Source: Marinobacter sediminum (GTDB lineage: Bacteria; Pseudomonadota; Gammaproteobacteria; Pseudomonadales; Oleiphilaceae). From it: a stretch of 64,000 nucleotides of DNA. The notes under the pieces were generated by a model that worked only from the letters and a program-made list of their open reading frames with translations, was not told where the DNA came from and searched no databases. The DNA is taken from NCBI RefSeq assembly GCF_016820575.1, contig NZ_JAEMQH010000002.1:248001-312000 (forward strand), in the 5' to 3' direction. The translations under genes were made by a program, and so were the position numbers. This document shows, in pieces, positions 47,798 through 57,148 of the stretch. Position 1 is the stretch's first letter; every line of letters begins with the position of its first letter.

Positions 47798-48565
47798 ATG
47801 CAACTGAATTCGATTCTTCCCGATGTGATCAAGGTGGCTGATGAGGCGAGTCAGCGCGTTCTTCATATTTACCAGTCTGACTTTAAGATCAACTATAAAG
47901 ACGACAGTTCGCCCATCACCGCAGCCGACATTGCTAGCCATGAGATTATAGAAAAGGGACTGCGCAGAATTAGTCGAGACATCCCTGTGCTCTCAGAGGA
48001 GGGTGCGGACATTTCCTGGGAAGAACGCCGCCATTGGCGCCGCTTCTGGTTGGTCGATCCCATTGACGGCACCAAGGAGTTCACCCAGCGAACCGGTGAA
48101 TTCACGGTTAATATCGCGTTGGTCGAAGATGGTGAGCCGGTGCTCGGTGTGGTGACGGTTCCGGCACTAGGGGAAGCCTACTGGGGAATAAAAGGCGAGG
48201 GTGCGCACCGGCGCGATCGTTCTGGCCGAGTGCAACAAATTCGTGTTTTGGAGCCGAGGCAGGCGGTGCGGGTGGTGGCCAGCAAAAACCACCTTAATGA
48301 TGAAACCCGTTCCTTTATCGAACGTCTTGGAGATCATGAATTCCTTCAGGCGGGCAGCTCCCTCAAATTTTGTCGTATTGCCGAGGGGCGTGCAGACATA
48401 TACCCCCGCCTGGGGCCAACCAGTGAATGGGACACTGCGGCGGCGCATGCTGTTCTGGTCGCGGCTGGAGGAAAAGTAGAAACCCTTGACGGCACTCCGC
48501 TTCGGTACGGCAAAGAAAGCCTGCAAAACCCCCATTTCATTGCCAGTGGCGAGTGGAGCCAATGA
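47798..48565 (+). CDS. cysQ: 3'(2'),5'-bisphosphate nucleotidase CysQ
   Basis: A 255-residue phosphatase of the inositol-monophosphatase fold. It shows the metal-binding Glu pair near residue 67 (LSEEGAD), Asp87 and Asp90 in LVDPIDGTKEF, and the C-terminal WDTAAAHAVLVAAGG. It turns PAP, a by-product of sulfate reduction and of 4'-phosphopantetheine transfer, into AMP. The rfaH ATG overlaps its stop (ATGA), so the two are co-translated. Confidence 0.93.
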   Translation: MQLNSILPDVIKVADEASQRVLHIYQSDFKINYKDDSSPITAADIASHEIIEKGLRRISRDIPVLSEEGADISWEERRHWRRFWLVDPIDGTKEFTQRTGEFTVNIALVEDGEPVLGVVTVPALGEAYWGIKGEGAHRRDRSGRVQQIRVLEPRQAVRVVASKNHLNDETRSFIERLGDHEFLQAGSSLKFCRIAEGRADIYPRLGPTSEWDTAAAHAVLVAAGGKVETLDGTPLRYGKESLQNPHFIASGEWSQ

Positions 48566-49041
48566 GTTGGTACGTGTTGCAGCATAAGCCGGCCCAAGGT
48601 GATCGGGCCCTTTCGCACCTGCAGAATCAGGATGTTGCCTGCTTTTATCCCAAGGTGAGCGTGGAGCACATACGAGCGGGCAAGCGCACCGTTAAACTGG
48701 AGCCGCTTTTTCCTGGCTACCTGTTTGTTCATCTTGAGCCCACCGACCCAATGTGGTCGAAGTTGCGATCCACGCGAGGCGTTTTGAGAGTGGTGGGCTT
48801 TCGAAACAAACCCGCAGCTCTCTCCGACGAGGTGGTAGAGCAGATCAAGCAGAGTCTTAACGCAGTTGAAGAGCAGGGTGGTATCAAGCCTGGCCAGGTA
48901 GTCCGCCTAAGTGAGGGGGCATTCGATGGGGTGGATGCCATCTTCCAAGCCTACGATGGGGAGGAGCGGGCGATTGTCCTCATCAACTTCATGCAAAAAC
49001 AGCAGTCCGTTAATGTGGCAGTTTCTGCCTTGAAATCGTGA
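48562..49041 (+). CDS. rfaH: Transcription antitermination protein RfaH
   Basis: A 159-residue NusG paralogue. The N-terminal NGN domain has MSWYVLQHKP, GKRTVKLEPLFPGYLFV and LRSTRGVLRVVGF. The C-terminal KOW domain has GAFDGVDAIFQAYDGEERAI. These parts match E. coli RfaH closely. RfaH loads onto RNA polymerase paused at ops sites and stops early termination in long operons. A perfect ops core lies 260 bases downstream, before the polysaccharide genes, so the target is next door. Confidence 0.94.
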   Translation: MSWYVLQHKPAQGDRALSHLQNQDVACFYPKVSVEHIRAGKRTVKLEPLFPGYLFVHLEPTDPMWSKLRSTRGVLRVVGFRNKPAALSDEVVEQIKQSLNAVEEQGGIKPGQVVRLSEGAFDGVDAIFQAYDGEERAIVLINFMQKQQSVNVAVSALKS

Positions 49042-49137
49042 AGCTATAAGAGAGTATTGATTTAGTTGCACAACTCATTGTTTTACAAATATTTACGCCT
49101 GTAGCCGGTTAGCACACAGTTTGCTATCGCTCTGCTC

Positions 49138-49165
49138 TTGATTGCGCCACAGGAAGACGTAGAAT
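49138..49165 (+). promoter_or_regulatory. Candidate sigma-70 promoter of the polysaccharide operon
   Basis: TTGATT and TAGAAT are separated by 16 bases and lie between rfaH and the ops site. It would give a leader of about 130 bases before ops. The match to consensus is fair. The 352-base gap 49042-49393 otherwise holds only the ops element and no gene. Confidence 0.45.
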
Positions 49166-49300
49166 TACGCCCGCGAAATCAGAGCTGCCAGGGATTGGTG
49201 CTTAGGAGTACATGGATGCTCGCACCCTTCCTGCGCCTATCTGTTTTAAAACAACTCAGAAGAATTATATGACCTCAATACACTGGACCTTGGTCGGTGG

Positions 49301-49327
49301 GGCGGTAGCGTGCCTGACGGTACCGCC
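49301..49327 (+). promoter_or_regulatory. ops element (JUMPstart-type) in the polysaccharide leader
   Basis: GGCGGTAGCGTG at 49301-49312 is an exact match to the ops core used by RfaH, followed by CCTGACGG. TACCGCC at 49321-49327 is the inverse of GGCGGTA, so the RNA or non-template strand can form a 7-bp hairpin around the core. It lies 67 bases before the predicted start of the first gene. Only the ops part of the longer JUMPstart consensus is clear. Confidence 0.93.
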
Positions 49328-49393
49328 GTTAACGAAGCTGGTAGCGCTCTCTCGCAGTGCGTCTCTCAGCAATCAATGGGCTCGGCCAGTAGC

Positions 49394-50866
49394 ATGAACG
49401 ACTTTTCCAAAGTCCCCCCCTCGGTCAAAACTGCTACGCGTGTAAGCTTGTCGCGCGGAAGACACGAATCACCCTTAGCACCTCAAGCAAACGGGCCAGT
49501 GAAGCTGCTGTTCTGGAGTCAGTGGGCATTTGCAACAGCCGTTCAGGTTGCCCTGTTGTTCTTGTTGGCCGTAAACAAGTCGGGCGACGTTGCCTCTCAT
49601 TACCGAGTATTGGCCATCGCGGCTTCGATAGCTTCGGTGCCGCTCTGCGTGGTGTTTCATACCTATAGCATGCATAACGGATACCTCGTGGGTATTGCAC
49701 GAATTGGTGCTGCCTGGGCAGCGTTGGTTGCAGTACTAACGTTCAGCGCCTTTTTAACGAAAACCAGCGAGCTCTTTTCCCGGGAAGTGGTCTTGGAGTG
49801 GGTAATCGGTGGCTATGCAATACAGGCGTTGGTATACGTGCCACTTCAATATTTCTTCAAACAGGTACAGGGCAATCAGCGTTATGCGAGGCCTTCGATC
49901 ATAGTAGGCGCAGGTCAATTGGCCTTTGATCTTGCGAGCAAGCTCCGCTATGAGCGCAAAGAGGCAATGCTGGGGGTTGTAGCGCTAGACGATGAGGATC
50001 TCTACGAAGTCGAAAATACGAGCCGGTATTTTCCGACGCTGGGCGTGGTGAGTCAGTTGCGGAGCATTCTAAAAGACAACGACGTAAGCCGGGTGTACAT
50101 TGCGCTTCCAGCCAAAGAGACTGATCAGATTGAAGGGCTTTACGTAGACCTTTTGGATGCTAACGTCGACGTAGTGTGGGTGCCAGATTTCGCCAACCTA
50201 AAGCTGCTTAATCATAGCATTCAAAACCTTGGTGGAATGCCGGCTATTCACCTCAACGAGAGCCCGCTCACTTCCTCTCCGGGGGCAGCGCTGATGAAAT
50301 CATTAATGGATCGCACACTTGCAGTGCTGGGTGTGATTGCATTGGCACCCGTCCTCGTTAGCTGCGCCATTGCAGTAAAACTCTCCTCGCCGGGTCCAAT
50401 TTTGTTTAAACAAAAGCGACACGGCTGGAATGGTAATATCATTGAGGTGCTTAAATTTCGCTCAATGAAAGTCCATGAGGATAACCAGGTAAAGCAGGCA
50501 CAAAAAGAGGATCCGAGGATAACCCGGGCAGGACGCTTTCTTCGTCGATCTTCGCTGGATGAGCTGCCGCAACTGTTCAATGTGATCAAAGGAGATATGG
50601 CACTGGTGGGCCCCCGGCCACATGCTTTGGCGCACAATGATTACTACTCTGACAAAATCATTGCTTACATGGCGCGCCATCGTATCAAGCCCGGCATCAC
50701 CGGCTTAGCGCAGATCAGCGGTTACCGCGGTGAAACCGAAACGCTGGATAAAATGCAGAAGCGTGTAGAAATGGATCTTGAGTATATCAACCACTGGAGC
50801 CTGTGGTTAGACGTCAAGATCCTTATAAAAACACCGCTCACCCTTGTCTCGAAAGACATCTATTAA
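49394..50866 (+). CDS. Undecaprenyl-phosphate hexose-1-phosphate transferase (WcaJ-like)
   Basis: A 490-residue initiating glycosyltransferase. About four N-terminal membrane helices and a nucleotide-binding-like middle (SIIVGAGQLAFDLASKLRYE) precede a C-terminal Bac_transf domain with SSPGPILFKQKRHGWNG, LRRSSLDELPQLFNVIKGDM and LVGPRPHAL. It moves a hexose phosphate, probably glucose-1-P, from UDP-sugar to the lipid carrier, the first step of the polysaccharide. The start is uncertain; an ATG at 49376 is possible, and a GTG at 49310 lies inside ops and is unlikely. Confidence 0.88.
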   Translation: MNDFSKVPPSVKTATRVSLSRGRHESPLAPQANGPVKLLFWSQWAFATAVQVALLFLLAVNKSGDVASHYRVLAIAASIASVPLCVVFHTYSMHNGYLVGIARIGAAWAALVAVLTFSAFLTKTSELFSREVVLEWVIGGYAIQALVYVPLQYFFKQVQGNQRYARPSIIVGAGQLAFDLASKLRYERKEAMLGVVALDDEDLYEVENTSRYFPTLGVVSQLRSILKDNDVSRVYIALPAKETDQIEGLYVDLLDANVDVVWVPDFANLKLLNHSIQNLGGMPAIHLNESPLTSSPGAALMKSLMDRTLAVLGVIALAPVLVSCAIAVKLSSPGPILFKQKRHGWNGNIIEVLKFRSMKVHEDNQVKQAQKEDPRITRAGRFLRRSSLDELPQLFNVIKGDMALVGPRPHALAHNDYYSDKIIAYMARHRIKPGITGLAQISGYRGETETLDKMQKRVEMDLEYINHWSLWLDVKILIKTPLTLVSKDIY

Positions 50867-50890
50867 CCCCAACCCTATTGGCTAAGTAAA

Positions 50891-52375
50891 ATGCCGCGCT
50901 TTTCTACGATTCTTACTGCAATTGTGTTTATGTCTGGCCCTGTGCTCGCGTATTCAGCGCCCTGGCTGGGGCCTGGCGATGCCCGTGCACGTCACTCTGT
51001 ACAAAAGTTATCTGACCGCGGGCACCTGGCAACAACTACAACCACTTGGCCGATTATGTGGGCCGATATCGATCAGGGGGCAAGTGCGCTCGCAGGCAGT
51101 TCAGTGACCATGCAGCGTGCTTACCTCGGATTTGAAAAGGATCAGCAAGCAGACGCTGGGTTCCGCGCAGAAATCGGCGTGGAAGCAACCACCGAGTCGG
51201 CATTTCTGAGAGGTTTTCGCAGCCCTCCCCGTGATGAGGGGCAATTAAGCGCAACTCTCCAGTGGCAGGGTGAGGCGTGGGCGGCTGGAATTTCTCCTTC
51301 AGCTGTCAAAGACCCGGTGGACGGCAAAGAATTTCGGCTTGACGGCTCCTACGTTGCTGGAACCGCGGGTAACTGGGTGCTTGGTGTCGGCGCGGTTGAT
51401 CGTTGGTGGGGCCCTGGCTGGCAGTCGAGCATGATATTGTCCAGTAACGCACGGCCTATCCCTGCTATTTGGATCGATCGCAAGCAGAGTCTGGCTCCGG
51501 AATCACCGTATCTTTCATGGATCGGCCCCTGGAAGTTCACGGGATTTTTAGGCCAGTTAGAAGAAGAACGCGTTGTTCAGGACGCCAAAATGATCGGGAT
51601 GAGAGCCAGCTTTGTCCCGGTTCAGGGGCTCGAGATTGGCTTGTCTAGAACCATCACCTTTGGTGGTGAGGGTCGGCAGGAGGACTTCTCGACGATTTGG
51701 GATGCACTGATAGGCGAGGACAACATAGATGTTAACGCAGGCGAGACTGGTGAAAATGATCCGAGCAACCAAATTGCAGCTGTCGACATCCGTTACGGTT
51801 TTCCGGTCGGCGCCCAGACGGTCGGCTTATATGCACAGATGATGGGGGAAGATGAGGCTGGTTATTTGCCATCACGGAAGTCTTGGCTGCTTGGTCTGGA
51901 CTGGACCTCGCAGTTTTTCAACGATGATCAGCAGTGGTATCTGGAAGCTACCAATACTTTAGCCGAGGACCTTTTAGGTGACCCCAAACCTGACTATGCC
52001 TATAACCATTTTCAGTATCAGACCGGGTACCAATATTATGGCAGAGCGATTGGCTCCACCTTTGATGCAGACGCTGAAGCATTAACACTCGGTGTCTTTA
52101 ATTTTATGAGTGATGGCAGCGACTTATCGGCAACCCTGACTTTTGCCAACCTGAACAAAGATGGCGGCAATCGTGTGTCTCAGCCCAATGACGAAATTTT
52201 CTACTTTGTGCCTGATGGTGCGCAAAAGGTCGCTATTATCCATCTTGGTTACGGCACAGAGCTTTTCATGGGCTGGCTTGACCTCAACCTTCAGGCAACC
52301 GACAAAAAAATTAAACTCTTGGGAGGCGAGAAAGATCAATTGTCTGTCTCTGCCGCCTGGAAATACCGATTCTAA
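50891..52375 (+). CDS. Capsule assembly Wzi family outer-membrane protein
   Basis: A 494-residue protein with a signal peptide (ILTAIVFMSGPVLA, cleavage near residue 20). It carries Wzi-like stretches such as LGVGAVDRWWGPGWQSSMIL and ends in SAAWKYRF, a terminal-Phe barrel signal. Wzi proteins form a barrel that anchors capsule to the cell surface. Their presence favours a capsule or exopolysaccharide over a purely LPS-linked O-antigen. Confidence 0.85.
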   Translation: MPRFSTILTAIVFMSGPVLAYSAPWLGPGDARARHSVQKLSDRGHLATTTTTWPIMWADIDQGASALAGSSVTMQRAYLGFEKDQQADAGFRAEIGVEATTESAFLRGFRSPPRDEGQLSATLQWQGEAWAAGISPSAVKDPVDGKEFRLDGSYVAGTAGNWVLGVGAVDRWWGPGWQSSMILSSNARPIPAIWIDRKQSLAPESPYLSWIGPWKFTGFLGQLEEERVVQDAKMIGMRASFVPVQGLEIGLSRTITFGGEGRQEDFSTIWDALIGEDNIDVNAGETGENDPSNQIAAVDIRYGFPVGAQTVGLYAQMMGEDEAGYLPSRKSWLLGLDWTSQFFNDDQQWYLEATNTLAEDLLGDPKPDYAYNHFQYQTGYQYYGRAIGSTFDADAEALTLGVFNFMSDGSDLSATLTFANLNKDGGNRVSQPNDEIFYFVPDGAQKVAIIHLGYGTELFMGWLDLNLQATDKKIKLLGGEKDQLSVSAAWKYRF

Positions 52376-52405
52376 TTAAACTTCAGACCTTGGAAGTACT
52401 AAACC

Positions 52406-54892
52406 GTGCGCTTTAAAAGATTCCTTTTCCTGCTAATTGTTTTGCTGCCACTGGCAGTCCATGGTCAGTCGATCAGTCAATCTCAGATTGAAAGTTTCAA
52501 GCAGCTTCCCAGAGCGCAACAGGAGGCTTTAGCTCGGCAATACGGAGTCAATCTGGAAGACCTGATGGGTCGTCAAAGCGAGCAGCGGCCCCAAAAGGTG
52601 CAAGTTGTTAAACCTCTGAATGGCAACTCTGAGGGCGATAGCAGACAGGCGGAGCAAGAAGAACAAGAAAAAGCGCAAGCGAAGAAGAACGATGGTCTCC
52701 GGCCTTATGGCTACGACTTGTTCGCCGGCAACCCCACCACCTTCGCGCCCGTAACGGAAATTCCCGTGCCCTCAGATTATACTCTGGGCCCTGGGGATGT
52801 CTTGCAAATCCAGCTCTGGGGTAAGGAAAATCAGAACCTGGAATTGCCGATCAGTCGCGATGGCTCCATCAGTTTCCCGCAATCGGGTCCCATGAGTATT
52901 GCCGGCCTGAGTTTTGACGAAGCTAGGCAGCAAATAAAAAAACGCATTTCAGAACAGTACATTGGTGTAGAAGCCAGCGTTTCTCTGGGCGAGCTTCGCA
53001 GCATGCGCGTATTCGTGCTCGGTGAGTCTAGAAATCCGGGTTCTTACAGCGTGAGTTCTCTTTCAACGATTACAAACGCGCTATATGTATCTGGCGGCAT
53101 CAAACAAACAGGGTCGCTGCGGAACTTGCAACATAAGCGCAATGGCAATCTCGTGGGTACGCTCGATTTGTACGATCTGCTCATGGCCGGTGACAGCTCT
53201 GCTGATAACAGATTGCAACCCGGAGATGTGATTTTTGTCCCCCCCGTCGGTAAACGGGCCGGCATAGATGGTGAAGTCTACCGCCCCGCTTTGTACGAAC
53301 TGAAGGGCGAAAGCACGCTGGCGGAACTGGTAGAGATGGCCGGAGGCCTGACACCCCAGGCCTATCCTCAACGAATCAATATTGAACGCACTAATAAGGA
53401 CTTCTTGCGTATCATTGCGGAAGCTGATTACACAACCCAGAAGGGCCGGCAGGCTCGCATCAGGGCTGGAGATAAAGTCGACATTCCTTCGATCTCGGAC
53501 ATTACTGGCCAATATGTTGAACTGACAGGGGCTGCTACCCGCACCGGTAAGTTTGCCTGGATTCCCGGAATGCGAGTGAGCTCTTTGCTGCAAAACCTGG
53601 ATTCGGATCTGATGCCAACAGCGGATAAACGCTATGCCGCTATCGTTCGAACTCATCAGGAAACAGACCGTATATCCGTGCTTAACCTCCGGTTGAAAGA
53701 GGCCCTCGGCCAGGAGGGCGGGAAAGAAGATCTGCTTCTGGAAGAAAAAGACCGCATCCTGATTTTTTCTGATGCGGGCAAGGTAAAGGGTGGAGAAAAA
53801 GGCCGAAACTTTACTCGCGAAGGCCTCTTCAACCCGGTGCTGCAGCGTTTGAAGACCCAGGCCAGCCCAGCGAATCCGCAACAGACTATCCGCATCAGTG
53901 GGCCGGTTCGCTACCCCGGGGAATACCCGTTGCCGGCAAGTCGCAGCTTGGCAGATGCCGTATTTGTGGCTGGCGGTCTTAAAGATTCTGCATCTCTATT
54001 TCAGGCTGAAGTAGCCCGTTACACCACCGATGAAAACGGCATCGGCCAAACCAGAATACTCGACGTGAACCTGGCGCAGGCCATGGCCGGTAACTTGAAC
54101 CTAAGCCTGAAAAGCCGGGACAGAATTTTGATTAAATCCATACCGGACTTTGCCAAAACCCGAACGATCGAGCTGAGAGGCGAGGTTCGTTACCCGGGTC
54201 AATACACCTTCCGCGATGGTGAAACGCTAAGCGAAGTGCTCCAAAGAGCCGGTGGTATCACCACCAATGCCTTTCCTAAAGGTGCAGTGTTCTCTCGTAA
54301 GAAGCTCCGTCAGCTCGAAGCACAGCGCCTTCGCGAAGCAGAAAAGCGCCTGCAGGGGGATCTGCTCGGTGTGCAACTGGAAGGCGATAGTTTTAGCGGC
54401 CAAAGTGTAGACAGAACGCAACAAGTGCAGGGCCTGCTTGAAGACGTTCAGGAGAGTGATCCGGTAGGTCGACTCGTAATAGATCTTGCTCGCGTTTTGA
54501 GTGATCCCAACTACCAATCCATCCGGCTGCAAGATGGCGACACCTTATCGGTTCCAACCATTCCGCAATCGGTAACAGTCTTTGGAGAAGTGCAGTTCCC
54601 GACTAGCCACCTCCATCAACAAGGCTTAACCGTGGATGACTACCTTGAGCGCTCGGGTGGACCAACCCGACAGGCCGATGAGAGTAGGATTTACGTGGTA
54701 AAGGCAGATGGGTCAGTAATGCTTCCAGAACAGAGCCAGTGGTTCGGCGGCCGAAGCGAGCAACTGGAGCCGGGCGATACCATCATCATGCCGATCGATG
54801 TAGACCGCCTGAATCAGCTTGAGCTCTGGACAAATGTAAGCCAGATCGTTTACCAGATGGCGCTGGGTGCCGCCGCAGTAGGTAACCTTTAA
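52406..54892 (+). CDS. SLBB-domain polysaccharide export protein (Wza-like)
   Basis: An 828-residue protein starting at GTG with a signal peptide (FLFLLIVLLPLAVHG). A Poly_export domain (about 120-210, with PSDYTLGPGDVLQIQLWGK) is followed by several SLBB repeats, for example RVFVLGESRNPGSYSVSSLS and IELRGEVRYPGQYTF. The C-terminus has one helix (QIVYQMALGAAAVG). It should form the outer-membrane or periplasmic channel for the glycan. It is much longer than E. coli Wza and lacks a lipobox Cys. The stop overlaps the wzz-like ATG (TAATG). Confidence 0.9.
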   Translation: MRFKRFLFLLIVLLPLAVHGQSISQSQIESFKQLPRAQQEALARQYGVNLEDLMGRQSEQRPQKVQVVKPLNGNSEGDSRQAEQEEQEKAQAKKNDGLRPYGYDLFAGNPTTFAPVTEIPVPSDYTLGPGDVLQIQLWGKENQNLELPISRDGSISFPQSGPMSIAGLSFDEARQQIKKRISEQYIGVEASVSLGELRSMRVFVLGESRNPGSYSVSSLSTITNALYVSGGIKQTGSLRNLQHKRNGNLVGTLDLYDLLMAGDSSADNRLQPGDVIFVPPVGKRAGIDGEVYRPALYELKGESTLAELVEMAGGLTPQAYPQRINIERTNKDFLRIIAEADYTTQKGRQARIRAGDKVDIPSISDITGQYVELTGAATRTGKFAWIPGMRVSSLLQNLDSDLMPTADKRYAAIVRTHQETDRISVLNLRLKEALGQEGGKEDLLLEEKDRILIFSDAGKVKGGEKGRNFTREGLFNPVLQRLKTQASPANPQQTIRISGPVRYPGEYPLPASRSLADAVFVAGGLKDSASLFQAEVARYTTDENGIGQTRILDVNLAQAMAGNLNLSLKSRDRILIKSIPDFAKTRTIELRGEVRYPGQYTFRDGETLSEVLQRAGGITTNAFPKGAVFSRKKLRQLEAQRLREAEKRLQGDLLGVQLEGDSFSGQSVDRTQQVQGLLEDVQESDPVGRLVIDLARVLSDPNYQSIRLQDGDTLSVPTIPQSVTVFGEVQFPTSHLHQQGLTVDDYLERSGGPTRQADESRIYVVKADGSVMLPEQSQWFGGRSEQLEPGDTIIMPIDVDRLNQLELWTNVSQIVYQMALGAAAVGNL

Positions 54893-55869
54893 TGTCTGAG
54901 AATGTGACACAACAAACTTACTATCCTGATGACGAGATCGATCTGCGAGAGTTGTTTTCGACCGTCTGGCGCGGTAAATGGATCATCATCTTGGCCACGT
55001 TTATCTTCGCCGCCGCAGGCGTGGGTTTTGCACTCTACAAACCCAACATCTACCAATCCAGCGTGTTGATCGCGCCTGCCCAAGAAGAAGGTGGCGGCCT
55101 AGGAGGCCTGGCTAGCCAGTTTGGTGGCCTTGCCAGCCTTGCTGGCATAAATCTGGGTGGTGGGAGCTCGAACAAGACAGTGATTGCCAAAGAGGTGCTC
55201 CAATCCCGCGCCTTCCTAACCAACTTTTTCCACCGCCATGATTTGGAAGTACCCTTAATGGCGCTGGATGGCTGGAATGAGAAAAGTGGAGAGTGGGATT
55301 ACGACCAGGATAAATACAACCCTGAGACTAGCGAATGGCTACTCGACAGCGATGGCGAAAGCTATAAGCCGACCGATTGGGAAATGGTGGAAACTTTCCG
55401 GGAAGACCACTTCAGCGTTAGCGAAGCGAAAGAAACCGGCATGATCACCGTGAGTGTAAAGCACTACTCGCCAGTTTTGGCCAAACAGTGGGCCGAAAAG
55501 TTGGTTCAAGACTTAAACGAACACATGCGTAAGCAGGACGTTGAAGAGGCCGAGGCCCGTATTGCGTACCTTGAAGAAAAGTTAGACGAGACTAACGTTG
55601 CAGGCATGCAGCAAGTGTTTTACCAGCTTATTGAAAATGAGACGCGCACCGTAATGCTTGCCAACGCCCAGAAAGAGTATGTTTTCAAAACAATAGACCC
55701 GGCTGTTATCGCTGAAGAAAAGGCTGAGCCTAAGCGAGCGCTCATCTGCGTAATTGCAACGCTTCTGGGGGGGATGTTCGGGGTATTCATTGTGTTTATC
55801 CGGGCTTTTATCGGCAGCGGTCCAGATAAAGTCCTCTCGGGTCATGAAGTCAGCGACGCTGCTGTTTAA
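54892..55869 (+). CDS. Wzz family chain-length determinant protein
   Basis: A 325-residue protein with two membrane helices, one near the N-terminus (KWIIILATFIFAAAGVGFAL) and one near the C-terminus (ALICVIATLLGGMFGVFIVF). Between them lies a large periplasmic coiled-coil part with AEARIAYLEEKLDETNVAG. A C-terminal tyrosine-kinase domain, as in Wzc, is absent. It sets polymer length and works with the Wzy polymerase, which is not in this window. Confidence 0.88.
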   Translation: MSENVTQQTYYPDDEIDLRELFSTVWRGKWIIILATFIFAAAGVGFALYKPNIYQSSVLIAPAQEEGGGLGGLASQFGGLASLAGINLGGGSSNKTVIAKEVLQSRAFLTNFFHRHDLEVPLMALDGWNEKSGEWDYDQDKYNPETSEWLLDSDGESYKPTDWEMVETFREDHFSVSEAKETGMITVSVKHYSPVLAKQWAEKLVQDLNEHMRKQDVEEAEARIAYLEEKLDETNVAGMQQVFYQLIENETRTVMLANAQKEYVFKTIDPAVIAEEKAEPKRALICVIATLLGGMFGVFIVFIRAFIGSGPDKVLSGHEVSDAAV

Positions 55870-57110
55870 TGAAGCATATTCTGATTCGCCTTACGAACCT
55901 TGGGCTCCGGGGTGCCACGTTAGTTAGCAAGTTTTTGCTAATCTTCATGTTGGCGCGATTTCTGGAGCCTGCAGAGCTCGGCTTGTATGGGCTGCTGACA
56001 GTAACGATCAGTTATTCGCTCTATTTTCTTGGTTTTGATTTCTACATCTTCACCACAAGGGAAGTTTTGAAGGCAGAGCCCGAAAGCCGTGGCCAATTGC
56101 TCAAGAGCCAAATCGCTCTCAGCCTAATTCTATACGCCATATTCCTGCCGCTTACAATTGGGCTGTTCGGGCTGGAATTGCTTCCCTGGTGGCTGCTTCC
56201 TTGGTTTCTGGCACTCCTAGTATTGGAGCATATAACCCAGGAATTAAACCGACTCTTGGTCGCCCTGCAACGGCAACTCGTTGCCAGTTGGGTGTTATTC
56301 TTCAGAGCCGGAGCCTGGTGCCTGGCGGTGGTTGGCATTATGTATCTGAGTGAACCCAGTCAAGAGCTCACAACTGTGCTGGCGGGCTGGATTGTGGGCA
56401 GCAGCACCGGGTTGCTTATTGGTATGGTGACTCTATGGCACATACCAATGGGAGGTTGGTTCAAGGCCGTCGATTGGGCCTGGCTCAAAAAAGGCCTGAA
56501 GATCGCCCTACCCATGTTAGTTGCCACACTGGCATTGCGTGGCATCTACACGGTGGACAGGTACTGGTTTGAAGCCCTGGGAGGGCTGGACGTACTGGGT
56601 GCTTACGTGCTTTTCATTGGTATGTGTACCGCATTGCTGGGCTTTATGGACGCAGGTGTGTTCACCTTCCTTTATCCCGCGATGATCACGGCCCACGCCA
56701 ACAACAATGCTGCAGAGTTTCGACAAAAATACCGACAACTCGCATGGCAAACCGTGGCCCTTACTGGTCTGTTCTCCGCCTGCGCATGGCTAGTGGTCAT
56801 GCCGTTGCTAGAGTGGCTCGACAAACCGTTATATCTTGAACGTGTTGATCTGTTTGGCTGGCTGTTGCTTGCCAATGGGCTCTTTGTAGTAGGTATGATT
56901 CCACATTACGGATTATATGCCAGAGGTAAGGACCGGGCACTTATCGTGGCGCACCTTACCGGCTTTCTGGTATTCCTGGCGAGCACCTTTGCGTTGGCCC
57001 CTTTCGTCGCAGAGTTGGCTGTGCCCTTCGGACTAATATCAGCCTTCGTTTTCATGCTGGCCTGGAAAACCCTCCAGTTCTATCGATTAACACCCGCCGA
57101 CTGGCGGTGA
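55869..57110 (+). CDS. Polysaccharide flippase (Wzx/MOP family)
   Basis: A 413-residue protein with about 12 membrane helices (for example LLIFMLARFLEPAELGLYGL and IALPMLVATLALRGIYTVDR). It is a member of the MOP superfamily that flips lipid-linked oligosaccharide across the inner membrane. It overlaps the wzz-like gene by one base. The gene lies just before the pse genes, so a pseudaminic-acid repeat unit is its probable cargo. Confidence 0.85.
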   Translation: MKHILIRLTNLGLRGATLVSKFLLIFMLARFLEPAELGLYGLLTVTISYSLYFLGFDFYIFTTREVLKAEPESRGQLLKSQIALSLILYAIFLPLTIGLFGLELLPWWLLPWFLALLVLEHITQELNRLLVALQRQLVASWVLFFRAGAWCLAVVGIMYLSEPSQELTTVLAGWIVGSSTGLLIGMVTLWHIPMGGWFKAVDWAWLKKGLKIALPMLVATLALRGIYTVDRYWFEALGGLDVLGAYVLFIGMCTALLGFMDAGVFTFLYPAMITAHANNNAAEFRQKYRQLAWQTVALTGLFSACAWLVVMPLLEWLDKPLYLERVDLFGWLLLANGLFVVGMIPHYGLYARGKDRALIVAHLTGFLVFLASTFALAPFVAELAVPFGLISAFVFMLAWKTLQFYRLTPADWR

Positions 57111-57148
57111 TACCATTCATCTTTACAGCTAAATCCAGAGAAATGACT

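Noticed and set aside
49310..49393. GTG at 49310 as the start of the WcaJ-like protein
   Set aside because: It lies within the ops element, lacks a ribosome site and adds polar sequence not expected in the family.
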